DNA from: Hyphomicrobiales bacterium | GTDB lineage: Bacteria; Pseudomonadota; Alphaproteobacteria; Rhizobiales; Beijerinckiaceae | Assembly: GCA_016716745.1 (NCBI GenBank) | Contig: JADJVD010000001.1 | Span: 62,001-126,000, forward strand | Reading direction: 5' to 3' | Length of the DNA: 64,000 bases | Shown here: one piece after another, positions 8,502-16,790 of the stretch | How positions within the stretch are numbered: the first letter of the stretch is position 1 | Layout of the letters: each line of letters begins with the position of its first letter | Notes under the pieces: generated by a model | Seen by the model: only the letters and a program-made list of their open reading frames with translations | What the model was told of the DNA's origin: nothing | Database searches by the model: none | Position numbers and translations under genes: made by a program

Positions 8502-9509
8502 TCAGTCCTTGCGTTCGGCGGGCGGCGTCCAGGCGCCGCTCGCGTAACGCGCGCCGACCACCTCGTCAGGCGGCACCGCGGCCTCGAGCGCGGCGACGTC
8601 GGCTGCGGTGAGCGTAATCGCGGCGGCGGCGACGTTCTCCTCCAGGCGATCGATGCGGCGCGTGCCGGGGATGGGGACGATGTCCTCGCCCTTGACCAGC
8701 ACCCAGGCGAGCGCAAGCTGCGCCTTGGTGACGCCGTGCATGCGGGCGATGGCGTCGATGCGCGCGACGAGCCGCGCGTTGGCTTCCATCGCATCGGCCT
8801 GGAAGCGCGGCAGCTTGCGGCGAAAATCGTCCTCGGCCAGATCGGTCTGCGGCGTCACCGAACCGGCGAGAAAGCCCCGCCCGAGCGGCGAGAAGGGCAC
8901 GAAGCCGACATTCAGCTCGCGCATCGTCGGCAGCGCGTCGGCCTCGACCCCGCGCGACCACAGCGAATATTCGCTCTGCACCGCCGCAATGGGATGCACG
9001 GCGTGGGCGCGCCGGAGCGTCGGCCCGTCGACCTCCGACAGGCCGATGAAGCGCACCTTGCCGGCCTTGACGAGATCGGCCATCGCGCCGACCGACTCCT
9101 CGACCGGCACGTTCGGATCGACGCGATGCAAATAGAAGAGGTCGATCACGTCGACGCCGAGACGTCTCAGGCTCTCGTCGGCGACCTTTCGCGCATTGGC
9201 GGGCGTGCCGTCGAGACCCTGCATGCGGTCGTGGCCGCTCGCGCCCTCGGGCGCGATGGCGAAACCGAATTTGGTGGCGACGACGACGCGCTCGCGCAGG
9301 CCCTTCAGCGCCTTGCCGAGCAGGATCTCGTTCGCATACGGCCCGTACACCTCCGCCGTGTCGAACAGCGTCACGCCGAGCTCGACGGCGCGGCGGATGG
9401 CGGCGATGGAGGCGCCCTCCTCCTGCCCGCCATAGGCGTGGCTCATGCCCATGCAGCCAAGGCCGATGGCGGCGACTTCAAGATGCGGGCCGAGACGGCG
9501 GGTCTGCAT
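8502..9509 (-). CDS. Aldo/keto reductase
   Basis: An NADPH-dependent oxidoreductase of the AKR superfamily, 335 residues. The TIM-barrel fold signatures are clear: LGCMGMSHAYG near the N-terminus, the catalytic Asp and Tyr in FDTAEVYGPYANE, the Lys in VVVATKFGF and the His in FYLHRVDP. The C-terminal cofactor loop VPIPGTRRIDRLEEN is intact. It resembles the AKR13-like/YajO group, which act on broad aldehydes and ketones; the physiological substrate is unknown. It lies 19 bases downstream of the class II aldolase gene on the same strand, so the two may handle one carbonyl substrate. Confidence 0.88.
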   Translation of the reverse strand: MQTRRLGPHLEVAAIGLGCMGMSHAYGGQEEGASIAAIRRAVELGVTLFDTAEVYGPYANEILLGKALKGLRERVVVATKFGFAIAPEGASGHDRMQGLDGTPANARKVADESLRRLGVDVIDLFYLHRVDPNVPVEESVGAMADLVKAGKVRFIGLSEVDGPTLRRAHAVHPIAAVQSEYSLWSRGVEADALPTMRELNVGFVPFSPLGRGFLAGSVTPQTDLAEDDFRRKLPRFQADAMEANARLVARIDAIARMHGVTKAQLALAWVLVKGEDIVPIPGTRRIDRLEENVAAAAITLTAADVAALEAAVPPDEVVGARYASGAWTPPAERKD

Positions 9510-9528
9510 GACGGCTGCCCTCTTGTCT

Positions 9529-10248
9529 TCAGAGTTTGTGGACGCGCTTCAGCGCGGCGAAAAAGAGCTCGGCCTGCGGGACCAGCACGCTGCGGTATTG
9601 CGCGGCCGTGTCCGACAGCAGCGGCTCCGGGATGAGCTTGAGCGCGCGGCGGGTCGACATGGCGAGGACCTGCTGGCGGCAGGCGCGTTCCAGATAATAG
9701 AGCTCGTCGAACGCGACGGCGACCGAGGGACCGCAGACGGTGACGCCGTGATTGGCGAGGAAGAAGACGTCGGCGTCCGGATTGCCCTTCGCCGCCTCGG
9801 CGATGCGCTCGCCCTCGGACGCCTCGAGCGCGAGGCCGCCGAACGCCTCGTAGCCGATGCGGCCGTGAAAGCGCGCCGCCGTCTGATGCGCCATCTCCAG
9901 CCGTCCGCCCTCGATCATGCCGAGCGCGGTGGCGTAAGGCATGTGCACATGCAGGATCGCCGCGTGGCGCGCATTGGCGCGGTGGCCGGCGATATGGATG
10001 TTGCGCGCGGTCGCCTCGACCTCGCCCTCGCCTTCGAGCACGCGGCCCTCGCCGTCGATCATCAGCAGGTCTTCGGGCCGGATCTCCGACCAGTGCAGGC
10101 CGTAGGCGTTGATGAGATAGCGCTCGCCGGCGCCGGGGACGACGACGGAGAAATGATTGCAGATGCCTTCGCTGAAACCGAAATGATCGGCGAGGCGCAG
10201 CGCGGCGGCCAGATCGCGGCGCAGGGACATGACGGATGAAGCGGGCAT
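9529..10248 (-). CDS. Class II aldolase/adducin family protein
   Basis: A 239-residue member of the zinc-dependent class II aldolase (fuculose-phosphate aldolase/adducin) superfamily. The zinc ligands are seen as HxH in ILHVHMPYATAL and a further His in FLANHGVTVCG. The N-terminus FGFSEGICNHFSV carries the family's substrate loop. Many members of this group act on sugar acids or unphosphorylated hydroxy-acids, so a sugar-phosphate substrate should not be assumed. It is followed by an aldo/keto reductase gene on the same strand. The next gene upstream is rpsA, past its terminator, so this gene must have its own promoter in the preceding 140 bases. Confidence 0.88.
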   Translation of the reverse strand: MPASSVMSLRRDLAAALRLADHFGFSEGICNHFSVVVPGAGERYLINAYGLHWSEIRPEDLLMIDGEGRVLEGEGEVEATARNIHIAGHRANARHAAILHVHMPYATALGMIEGGRLEMAHQTAARFHGRIGYEAFGGLALEASEGERIAEAAKGNPDADVFFLANHGVTVCGPSVAVAFDELYYLERACRQQVLAMSTRRALKLIPEPLLSDTAAQYRSVLVPQAELFFAALKRVHKL

Positions 10249-10386
10249 AGGGCGTCTCCCGGGATCGGCGCATCATCCCGGCGGGCGCGCCGCCCCGCAA
10301 GCGCGCCTCCGGCATGGCGCGCATGTCGGAAGCGCGCGCTGCGCGCATTGGCGCGGGTTCCCGCGTTCCGTCGCGCCGCGCCCGAA

Positions 10387-10420
10387 AGGAAAAAAGCCGC
10401 CGGCCCGAAGGCCGGCGGCT
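10387..10420 (-). terminator. Intrinsic terminator of rpsA
   Basis: An 11-base perfect stem, AGCCGCCGGCC and its complement, closes on a CGAA tetraloop at 10406-10409. On the minus strand it is followed by TTTTTCCTTT. It begins about 25 bases after the rpsA stop codon. Confidence 0.88.
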
Positions 10421-10444
10421 CGTGTTTCGTCGCGTGCGCGACGA

Positions 10445-12167
10445 TTACTTCTTGGCTTCGCGGGCCTTCAGGGCCGCGCCGAGAATGTCGCCGAGCGAGG
10501 CGCCGGAGTCGGCCGAGCCGTACTGGGCGATCGCCTCCTTCTCCTCGGCCACTTCGAGCGCCTTGATCGACACCTGCGCCTTGCGGGCGCGACGGTCGAA
10601 CAGGGTGACGCGCGCATCGACCTTGTCGCCGACTGCGAAGCGCTCGGGGCGCTGGTCGGCGCGGTCGCGCGCCAGCTCGCTGCGCTTGACGAAGCAGGTC
10701 ATGTCGGTGCCGGCGATGCGGACCTCGATGCCGCCCTCCTTCACGTCCACGACCTCGCAGGTGACGACCTGGCCCTTGCGGATGTCGCCGGAGGCGTCGC
10801 CCTCCTCGGCCGCCTTCTGGCGGTCCGAGACCTGCTTGACGCCCAGCGAGATGCGCTCCTTCTCGACGTCGACGTCGAGAACGACCGCCTTCACGATGTC
10901 GCCCTTCTTGTACTCCTCGATCACCTGCTCGCCGGGGCGCGAACGATCGAGATCGGACAGGTGCACCATGCCGTCGACGTCGCCGTCGAGACCGATGAAC
11001 AGGCCGAACTCGGTCTTGTTCTTGACCTCGCCCTCGACCACCGCGCCGATCGGATGCTTCTCGACGAAGGCCTCCCACGGGTTCTGCAGCGTCTGCTTGA
11101 GGCCGAGCGAGATGCGGCGCTTGACCGGATCGACCTCGAGCACCTGAACCTCGACCTCCTGGCTCGTCGAAACGATCTTGCCGGGATGGACGTTCTTCTT
11201 GGTCCAGGACATCTCGGAGACGTGGATCAGGCCTTCGATGCCGGGCTCCAGCTCCACGAACGCGCCGTAGTCGGTGATGTTGGTGACGCGGCCCTTGAGC
11301 TTGGCCTCGACCGGATAGCGCGCCTCGATGCCCTGCCACGGATCCTCGAGAAGCTGCTTCATGCCGAGCGAGATGCGCTGCGTCTCGTGGTTGATCTTGA
11401 TGATCTTGACCTTGACCGTCTGGCCGATGGTCAGCACCTCGGACGGGTGGTTGATGCGGCGCCAGGCGATGTCGGTGACGTGCAGCAGGCCATCGATGCC
11501 GCCGAGGTCCACGAACGCGCCGTAATCGGTGATGTTCTTGACGACGCCCTCGATCACCTGACCCTCTTCGAGGTTGGCGACGATCTCGTGGCGCTGCTCG
11601 GCGCGCGACTCTTCCAGCACGGTGCGGCGCGACACGACGATGTTGCCGCGGCGGCGATCCATCTTGAGGATCTGGAAGGGCTGCGGAACGCCCATCAGCG
11701 GCGTGACGTCGCGGATCGGGCGGATGTCGACCTGCGAGCGCGGCAGGAAGGCCACGGCGCCGTCGAGATCGACGGTGAAGCCGCCCTTGACCTGATTGAA
11801 GATGACGCCTTCGACCTTTTCCTTGGCCTCGAACGCCTTTTCGAGCTTGACCCAGCTCTCCTCGCGGCGCGCCTTGTCGCGCGAGATGACGGCCTCGCCG
11901 AGCGCGTTCTCGACGCGCTCGAGATAGACCTCGACCTCGTCGCCGACCTTCAGCGTTCCTTCCCGGCCCGGGCCGGTGAATTCCTTCAGCGCCACGCGGC
12001 CCCTCGGTCTTGAGGCCGATGTCGATGACCGCGACGTCCTTTTCGATCGCGACCACGACGCCCTTGACGACCGAGCCCTCGAAGGCCTCGCTCTTGCCGT
12101 AGCTCTCTTCGAGCAGCGCGGCGAAATCCTCGCGCGACGGAGCGCGCTGAGCGGTGGAAGAAGCCAT
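10445..12167 (-). CDS. rpsA: 30S ribosomal protein S1, reading frame interrupted by one extra base
   Basis: S1 binds mRNA on the small ribosomal subunit and is normally essential. From the ATG at 12167 (preceded by AGGAG) the frame reads MASSTAQRAPSREDFAALLE through DIGLKTEG. It then goes out of frame at a run of four C at 12000-12003 (plus strand) where three would keep GLKTEGRVALKEF. The rest, through six S1 RNA-binding repeats (for example ITDYGAFVDLGGIDGLLHVTD), reads cleanly in the shifted frame to the stop at 10445. Corrected length is 573 residues, normal for alphaproteobacteria. The expected correct product is so intact apart from one base that a base-calling error in the homopolymer is the likeliest cause. 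Confidence 0.9.
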
Positions 12168-12613
12168 TTTTTCTCCTGAACGCCCGTATTCGGGCGAAGC
12201 GCCGGTTGTGTTCGCGTTGCGGGCCGCATTCGCGTCGCCGGAGCTCCGATATCCTCGGAGCGCCGCCCTTTCGGGCGGGCCGGCGCGGGCCGGCGGCGGA
12301 GCGCGGTTTCCCCGGTTTTCCGGGAAGGGCGGCCTATAGCAGGCCCGGCCGGCGCGAACAACCGCAAACAACGTTCGCCACGCCGTCGCGGCGGCGCTCC
12401 ATTTCGGGACGGCGAATTAACGCGGCCGGCGCCCCGCCAGCCGACTCGCGGTCGCCGCTTGCGCCCTCGCGGCGCCGCGGCGCCATATCTGGCGTGAACG
12501 GGACGCGAACCTGCACGACGCCCCGATTCGGGCATGGTCCGTTCGCGCTTGGCGCCATTCCTTACCGAAGAGGCGCGAGGACGGCCGCGCGGCGGACCGA
12601 AGCCCGGCCGGCG
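12168..12613 (-). other. Non-coding leader region of rpsA with three hairpins
   Basis: I see no gene here. Reading on the minus strand towards rpsA there are hairpins at 12263-12278 (six-base stem), 12243-12261 (GCTCCGA stem, five-base loop) and 12181-12196 (CGCCCG stem, four-base loop). The last ends only a few bases before the AGGAG ribosome site. Structured leaders control S1 autogenously in gammaproteobacteria, so a comparable role is possible but only inferred. The rpsA promoter should also be in this stretch; I could not place it. Confidence 0.4.
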
Positions 12614-12642
12614 CAAACGAAAACGCCCCGTCGAGCGGGGCG
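12614..12642 (-). terminator. Intrinsic terminator of infC
   Basis: A seven-base stem, CGCCCCG and its complement, has a five-base loop at 12631-12635. On the minus strand it is followed by TTTTCGTTTG. It lies about 25 bases past the infC stop and separates infC from rpsA. Confidence 0.75.
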
Positions 12643-12667
12643 CATCGTCGCGATCCGGCTCGGCGGC

Positions 12668-13207
12668 CTACCTCGGCGCGAGCACCATGATCATCTGGCG
12701 GCCCTCCATCGAGGGCTCGGCCTCCACCTTGGCGATGGCGGCGGTCTCCTCCTTCACCTTCAGGAGCAGGCGATAGCCAATGTCGGTGTGCGCCATCTCG
12801 CGGCCGCGGAAGCGCAGGGTGACCTTGACCTTGTCGCCTTCCTCGAAGAAGCGGCGCACGGCGCGCATCTTCACGTCGTAATCGTGGTCGTCGATCATCG
12901 GGCGCAGCTTGATCTCCTTGATCTCGACGATCTTCTGCTTCTTGCGGGCTTCGGCCGCTTTCTTCTGTTCGAGGAAGCGGAACTTGCCGTAGTCGAGAAT
13001 CTTGCAGACGGGCGGATTGGCGTTCGGCACGATCTCGACGAGATCGAGACCGGCCTCCTCGGCGAGGCGGAGCGCCTCGGTCGCTTCGACCACGCCGCGG
13101 TTCTGACCCTCGGCGTCGATGAGCTGCACCTCGCGCGCCCGAATGTCACGGTTGATCCGCGGCCCGTCTTTTTGCGGGGTCGGGGGCGCTTTCATGGGAC
13201 GGCGAAT
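12668..13207 (-). CDS. infC: Translation initiation factor IF-3, ATT start codon
   Basis: IF-3 keeps ribosomal subunits apart and proofreads the start codon. The 179-residue product has both domains: the N-domain with GPRINRDIRAREVQLID and the C-domain with LRPMIDDHDYDVKMR and RFRGREMAHTDIGY. The start is placed at an ATT (13207-13205), giving MRRPMKAPPTPQ as in other alphaproteobacterial IF-3 proteins. The site AGGAG (13215-13219) is seven bases ahead of it. An upstream in-frame ATG at 13234 would lie before that ribosome site and adds residues absent from the family. ATT starts on infC are a known autoregulatory device, because IF-3 rejects non-canonical starts. rpmI and rplT are not adjacent here. 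Confidence 0.93.
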   Translation of the reverse strand: MRRPMKAPPTPQKDGPRINRDIRAREVQLIDAEGQNRGVVEATEALRLAEEAGLDLVEIVPNANPPVCKILDYGKFRFLEQKKAAEARKKQKIVEIKEIKLRPMIDDHDYDVKMRAVRRFFEEGDKVKVTLRFRGREMAHTDIGYRLLLKVKEETAAIAKVEAEPSMEGRQMIMVLAPR

Positions 13208-13332
13208 GGACGTTCTCCTGATTCCGTTGGGCAAACCCGCGCGACGCCGGCTTCGAGGCGCGACGCGAACCTGCCGCAGAGATTGTCCCGAACCTCGCGC
13301 AAGTCAACTCGCCGGCAGGATTTTGCGGCGAT

Positions 13333-14109
13333 TCACCCGAAAAGCGCCCGCAACGGGTGGCCCGGCTGCAACGCCAGCCGAACGGCGAGGGCGAGGCAGA
13401 CGAGGACCAGCATCGGCCGGATGAGCCGCGCGCCGTTGCGCATCGCCGCCCGGGCGCCGAGCGTCGAGCCGGCCGACTGGGCGAGGCCCATGGCCAGCCC
13501 CACCGGCCAGACGATCTGCCCGAGCAGGGCGTAGGTCGCCAGACTCGCCGCATTGGAGGCGAAATTGGCGAGCTTGGTCGCCGCCACGGCGCGGACGACG
13601 CCGAAGCGCAGCAGGCCGACGAAGGCCATCATGTAGAAGGAGCCGGCGCCGGGCCCAAACACGCCGTCGTAGAACCCGACCAGCGGGACGACGGCGGCGG
13701 TGACGAGGGCGGGCGACAGGCGGGCCGCCCCGTCCCGCTCCACCAGCGCCGGCGACAGGCCGAAATAGAGCGCGACCAGAACGAGGGCGACCGGCAGGGC
13801 CGCCTGCACCAGCTCGCGCGGCACATGGGCGAGGGCGACCGCCCCGAGAATGGAGCCGGCCGCGGCCATGCCGGCCATCGGCAGCGCAGCGCGTCCGTAA
13901 TGGCCCTGCCGGGCGAAGGCGAGGGTCGCAGCCCCCGTGCCGAAGGTGGCGTTGACCTTGTTGGTGGCGACCGCCGCCACCGGATCGAGCCCCGCCAGCG
14001 CGAGGGCCGGCACCGTCAGCAGCCCGCCGCCGCCGGCGATGGCGTCGATGAACCCCGCCACGAAGGCGACGAGGGCGAGCAGCAGCAGGATGTCGAGCGC
14101 GAGGGTCAC
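13333..14109 (-). CDS. TSUP family transporter (TauE/SafE-like sulfite or sulfonate exporter)
   Basis: A 258-residue, very hydrophobic inner-membrane protein of the TauE/SafE (formerly DUF81) family, with about eight predicted spans in two halves. The first half carries GFIDAIAGGGGLLTVPAL and the Asn-rich VATNKVNATFGTGAA. The second repeats the pattern with GFYDGVFGPGAGSF and ATKLANFASNAASL. Members export sulfite, sulfoacetate or related small anions. It is the last gene of a four-gene operon: its ATG overlaps the stop of ridA by four bases (14106-14109). Its cargo here is unknown; the operon suggests an organic acid released from amide or carbamoyl hydrolysis. Confidence 0.87.
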   Translation of the reverse strand: MTLALDILLLLALVAFVAGFIDAIAGGGGLLTVPALALAGLDPVAAVATNKVNATFGTGAATLAFARQGHYGRAALPMAGMAAAGSILGAVALAHVPRELVQAALPVALVLVALYFGLSPALVERDGAARLSPALVTAAVVPLVGFYDGVFGPGAGSFYMMAFVGLLRFGVVRAVAATKLANFASNAASLATYALLGQIVWPVGLAMGLAQSAGSTLGARAAMRNGARLIRPMLVLVCLALAVRLALQPGHPLRALFG

Positions 14110-14573
14110 GCCGGTTCGACGATCCGGATCACCGCCTCGATCTCGACCGTCATGCCGTTCGGCAGCGAGCCCATGCCGACCGCCGAGCGGGCGTGGCGGC
14201 CACGCTCGCCGAGGACTTCGACGAACAGATCCGAGCAGCCGTTGATCACCTTGGGATGATCGGCGAAGTCCGGCGCGGCGTTGACCATGCCGAACACTTT
14301 CACGATCTCGACGCGCGACAGGTCGCCGCCGGCGGTCAGGCGCGCCACGGCGAGCAGTTGCAGCGCCGTCTGGCGGGCGTGGCCGTAGGCGGCCTCCACC
14401 GTGACGCCGGCGCCGACCTTGCCGACGTGGTAGCCGCCCTCGGGCCGGCGCGGCCCCTGCCCCGACAGATAGACGGTCGCGCCGTCCCGCCTGAACGGAA
14501 CGTAGGTGGCGACGGGCGTCGGAACCTCGGGCAGCGTCAGCCCCATCGCCTCGAGTCTGGCCTCAGGGCTCAT
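14106..14573 (-). CDS. RidA family protein
   Basis: A 155-residue member of the RidA/YjgF/UK114 family, which form trimers and often deaminate reactive enamines or imines. The core reads YVPFRRDGATVYLSGQGPRR, ATALQLL-like helices and VKVFGMVNAAPDFADHPKV, ending in VEIEAVIRI. The Arg of the canonical imine-binding site is not obvious near the C-terminus, where RHARSAVGMGSLPNGM stands, so it may belong to a non-archetypal Rid subgroup. It overlaps the metallohydrolase gene upstream and the TSUP gene downstream by four bases each, so all three are translationally coupled. Confidence 0.85.
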   Translation of the reverse strand: MSPEARLEAMGLTLPEVPTPVATYVPFRRDGATVYLSGQGPRRPEGGYHVGKVGAGVTVEAAYGHARQTALQLLAVARLTAGGDLSRVEIVKVFGMVNAAPDFADHPKVINGCSDLFVEVLGERGRHARSAVGMGSLPNGMTVEIEAVIRIVEPA

Positions 14574-15745
14574 GCGCGGCCTCCCTGCGCGGGGAAGCGC
14601 GCGGCGTCGGCGGAATGGAACCATTTGCCCTTCAGCACCGTCCCCTCGGCGACGATCTTGCGGTCGCCTTCGAGGTGCTCGCCGACGACGTCGACATAAT
14701 CGAACTTGCCCCTGGCGACCGAAAGGATCGTCGCGTCGCCGAGCGAGCCCGGCTTCAGCGAACCGTATTCGGGCCGCTTCAGCGCCATGCCGGCGTTGAG
14801 CGTGGAGGCGGCGATCACGTCGCCAAGCTCCATGCCCATGCACAGGAATTTCGACATGGTGGTGACCTGATCGAAGGCCGGACCGTTGATGCAGAGCTGA
14901 TGCACGTCCGACGAAATGGTGTCCGGCGGGAAGCCGCCGGCGAGCATGGCGCGCGCCGTCTTGAAGGCGAAGCTCCCCATGCCGTGGCCAATGTCGAAGA
15001 TCACGCCGCGCTCGCGCGCCTCGCGCACGGCGCGCTTGACCTTGCCCTGCCCGTCCGCCGGCGAATTGGGGAAGGGGCGGAAGGCGTGGGTGAGAATGTC
15101 GCCGCCGCGCAAAAGGCCGATCACGTCCTCGTAGGACGGCGGGGGATGGTCGATATGCGCCATCAGCGGCATGCCGACTTCCTCGGCGACTTCCAGCGCC
15201 ATCTTCAGCGCCGCCCAGCCCTGCGTGCCGGAGGAATGGCGGCCGACGCGCACCTTGACGCCGACGATCATGTCGCGATTGGCGTCGGCGATCTCGGCGC
15301 ATTCGCGCGGGGCGAGCAGGCGGATCTCCTCGCTCTCGCCGACCATGGTGTTTTTCGAGAAGCCGTAGATGCCGGCGAAGGAGACATGCAGATAAGCGAG
15401 AATGCGCGCCTCGCTGCGCTCGATCACATGCTTGCGAAAGCCGAGAAAATTGCCCGGCCCGGCGCTGCCTGTGTCGACCGACGTGGTGACGCCGGACGTG
15501 CGGCAGAACTCGTCCGCGTCGATGCCGAGCGAGGTGCCGCCCCAATAGACATGCGTGTGCAGATCGATGAGGCCGGGCGTGACGATGTAGCCCGTCACGT
15601 CGCGCACCTGCGTCTGCGGCCCGGCCGCGAGCGAGGCGCCGACCGCCGCCACCTTGCCGTTCGCGAAGGCGACGTCGCGCACGCCGTCGAGCTTCTGCGA
15701 CGGGTCGACGACGCGCCCGCCGCGCAGAATCAGATCGTAAGCCAT
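14570..15745 (-). CDS. Amidohydrolase/deacetylase family metallohydrolase
   Basis: A 391-residue TIM-barrel enzyme of the amidohydrolase superfamily, close to the group annotated as amidohydrolase/deacetylase and related to dihydroorotase. Metal-binding residues are visible: His63 and His65 in DLHTHVYW, Lys164 in VGVKVRVGRH as candidate carbamylated lysine, His197/His200 in MAHIDH and Asp280 in SSDVHQLC. The N-terminal MAYDLILRGGRVVDP is typical. It follows the N-carbamoyl-D-amino acid hydrolase gene by 18 bases and overlaps ridA. Its place next to a carbamoylase suggests it opens or deacylates a cyclic or N-acyl amino-acid derivative, but it is not a recognisable hydantoinase. Confidence 0.82.
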   Translation of the reverse strand: MAYDLILRGGRVVDPSQKLDGVRDVAFANGKVAAVGASLAAGPQTQVRDVTGYIVTPGLIDLHTHVYWGGTSLGIDADEFCRTSGVTTSVDTGSAGPGNFLGFRKHVIERSEARILAYLHVSFAGIYGFSKNTMVGESEEIRLLAPRECAEIADANRDMIVGVKVRVGRHSSGTQGWAALKMALEVAEEVGMPLMAHIDHPPPSYEDVIGLLRGGDILTHAFRPFPNSPADGQGKVKRAVREARERGVIFDIGHGMGSFAFKTARAMLAGGFPPDTISSDVHQLCINGPAFDQVTTMSKFLCMGMELGDVIAASTLNAGMALKRPEYGSLKPGSLGDATILSVARGKFDYVDVVGEHLEGDRKIVAEGTVLKGKWFHSADAARFPAQGGRA

Positions 15746-15763
15746 GCTCTCTCCCTGCGCGCC

Positions 15764-16699
15764 TTATGGCGGCTCGATCGCGCCCTTGCGCTCGACGATC
15801 ATGCGATACTGATCGGGCTCGCGATGGCGCTCGAAATTGAAGGTCGTCGTCTTGTAGCTCTTGCACGCGTCGAGATCGCAGCGGGCGATCACGAGTTCGT
15901 CGTCGCGGGTGATCGCCTGCGCCACGATCTCGCCGGTCGGCGCGACGATCGCCGAGCCGCCGATCATGTCGCAGCCCTCCTCGACGCCGCATTTGGCGAC
16001 GCCGACCACCCACGTCCCGTTCTGATAGGCGCCCGCCTGCATGACGAGATGGTTGTGGAAATCGCCGAGCCGGTCGTGATCGGGCGCGGGCGGATTGTGC
16101 ACCGGCGTGTTGTAGCCGAGCAGGATCATCTCGACGCCCTGCAGGCCCATGACGCGATATGTCTCGGGCCAGCGCCTGTCGTTGCAGATGCACATGCCGA
16201 ACAGGCCGCCCATCGCCCGCCACACCGGCCAGGACAGGTCGCCGACCTCGAAATAGCGCTTCTCCAGATGCTGGAAGGCGCGCCAGGGCTCATGTTCGCG
16301 ATGGCCGGGCAAATGGATCTTGCGATACTTGCCGACGACGCTTCCCGTCTTGTCGACCATGATCTGCGTGTTGAAGCGGCGCGTGCGCCCGTCCTGCTCC
16401 ACCAGTTCCGCGTAGCCGAGCGTGAAGCCGAGCTTCAGGCGGCGCGCCGCCTCGAACAGCGGCGCGGTCTCCCGCGAGGGCATTTCGCGCTCGAAGAAGC
16501 TGTCGACCTCCGCCTGATCCGCCATGAACCAGCGCGGAAAGAAGGTGGTGAGCGCAAGCTCCGGAAAGGCGACGAGATCGACGCCGTTGGCGGCCGCCTG
16601 CTCCATCAGCTTCAACATGCGCGCGACGACGCTGGCGCGGTCGTGGCTGCGCTGGATCGGGCCGAGCTGGCCGGCGGCGACGGTGAGGATGCGGCTCAT
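15764..16699 (-). CDS. N-carbamoyl-D-amino acid hydrolase (nitrilase superfamily)
   Basis: Hydrolyses N-carbamoyl-D-amino acids to D-amino acid, ammonia and CO2. The start at 16699 gives 311 residues beginning MSRILTVAAGQLGPI. The nitrilase triad falls exactly at the positions known in the Agrobacterium enzyme: Glu47 (FPELAL), Lys127 (GKYRKIHL) and Cys172 (GMCICNDRRWPE). The loop DHDRLGDFHNHLVMQAGAYQ is also characteristic of this subfamily. It is the first gene of a four-gene operon with a metallohydrolase, RidA and a TSUP exporter. The N-carbamoyl substrate would fit hydantoin or ureido-acid breakdown, though no hydantoin racemase or canonical hydantoinase is in the window. Confidence 0.9.
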   Translation of the reverse strand: MSRILTVAAGQLGPIQRSHDRASVVARMLKLMEQAAANGVDLVAFPELALTTFFPRWFMADQAEVDSFFEREMPSRETAPLFEAARRLKLGFTLGYAELVEQDGRTRRFNTQIMVDKTGSVVGKYRKIHLPGHREHEPWRAFQHLEKRYFEVGDLSWPVWRAMGGLFGMCICNDRRWPETYRVMGLQGVEMILLGYNTPVHNPPAPDHDRLGDFHNHLVMQAGAYQNGTWVVGVAKCGVEEGCDMIGGSAIVAPTGEIVAQAITRDDELVIARCDLDACKSYKTTTFNFERHREPDQYRMIVERKGAIEPP

Positions 16700-16790
16700 G
16701 CCGCAAGGATGGCCCGCGCGATGCGGGCCGCGCAAGCGCCGCGCGACGCATGCAGCCATGCGCTGCGGTTCGTGCCGGCAAGCGGAACGG

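Noticed and set aside
11990..12015. Programmed frameshifting in rpsA
   Set aside because: The run of four C does not form a recognised slippery heptamer and no downstream stimulator is evident; sequence error is simpler.
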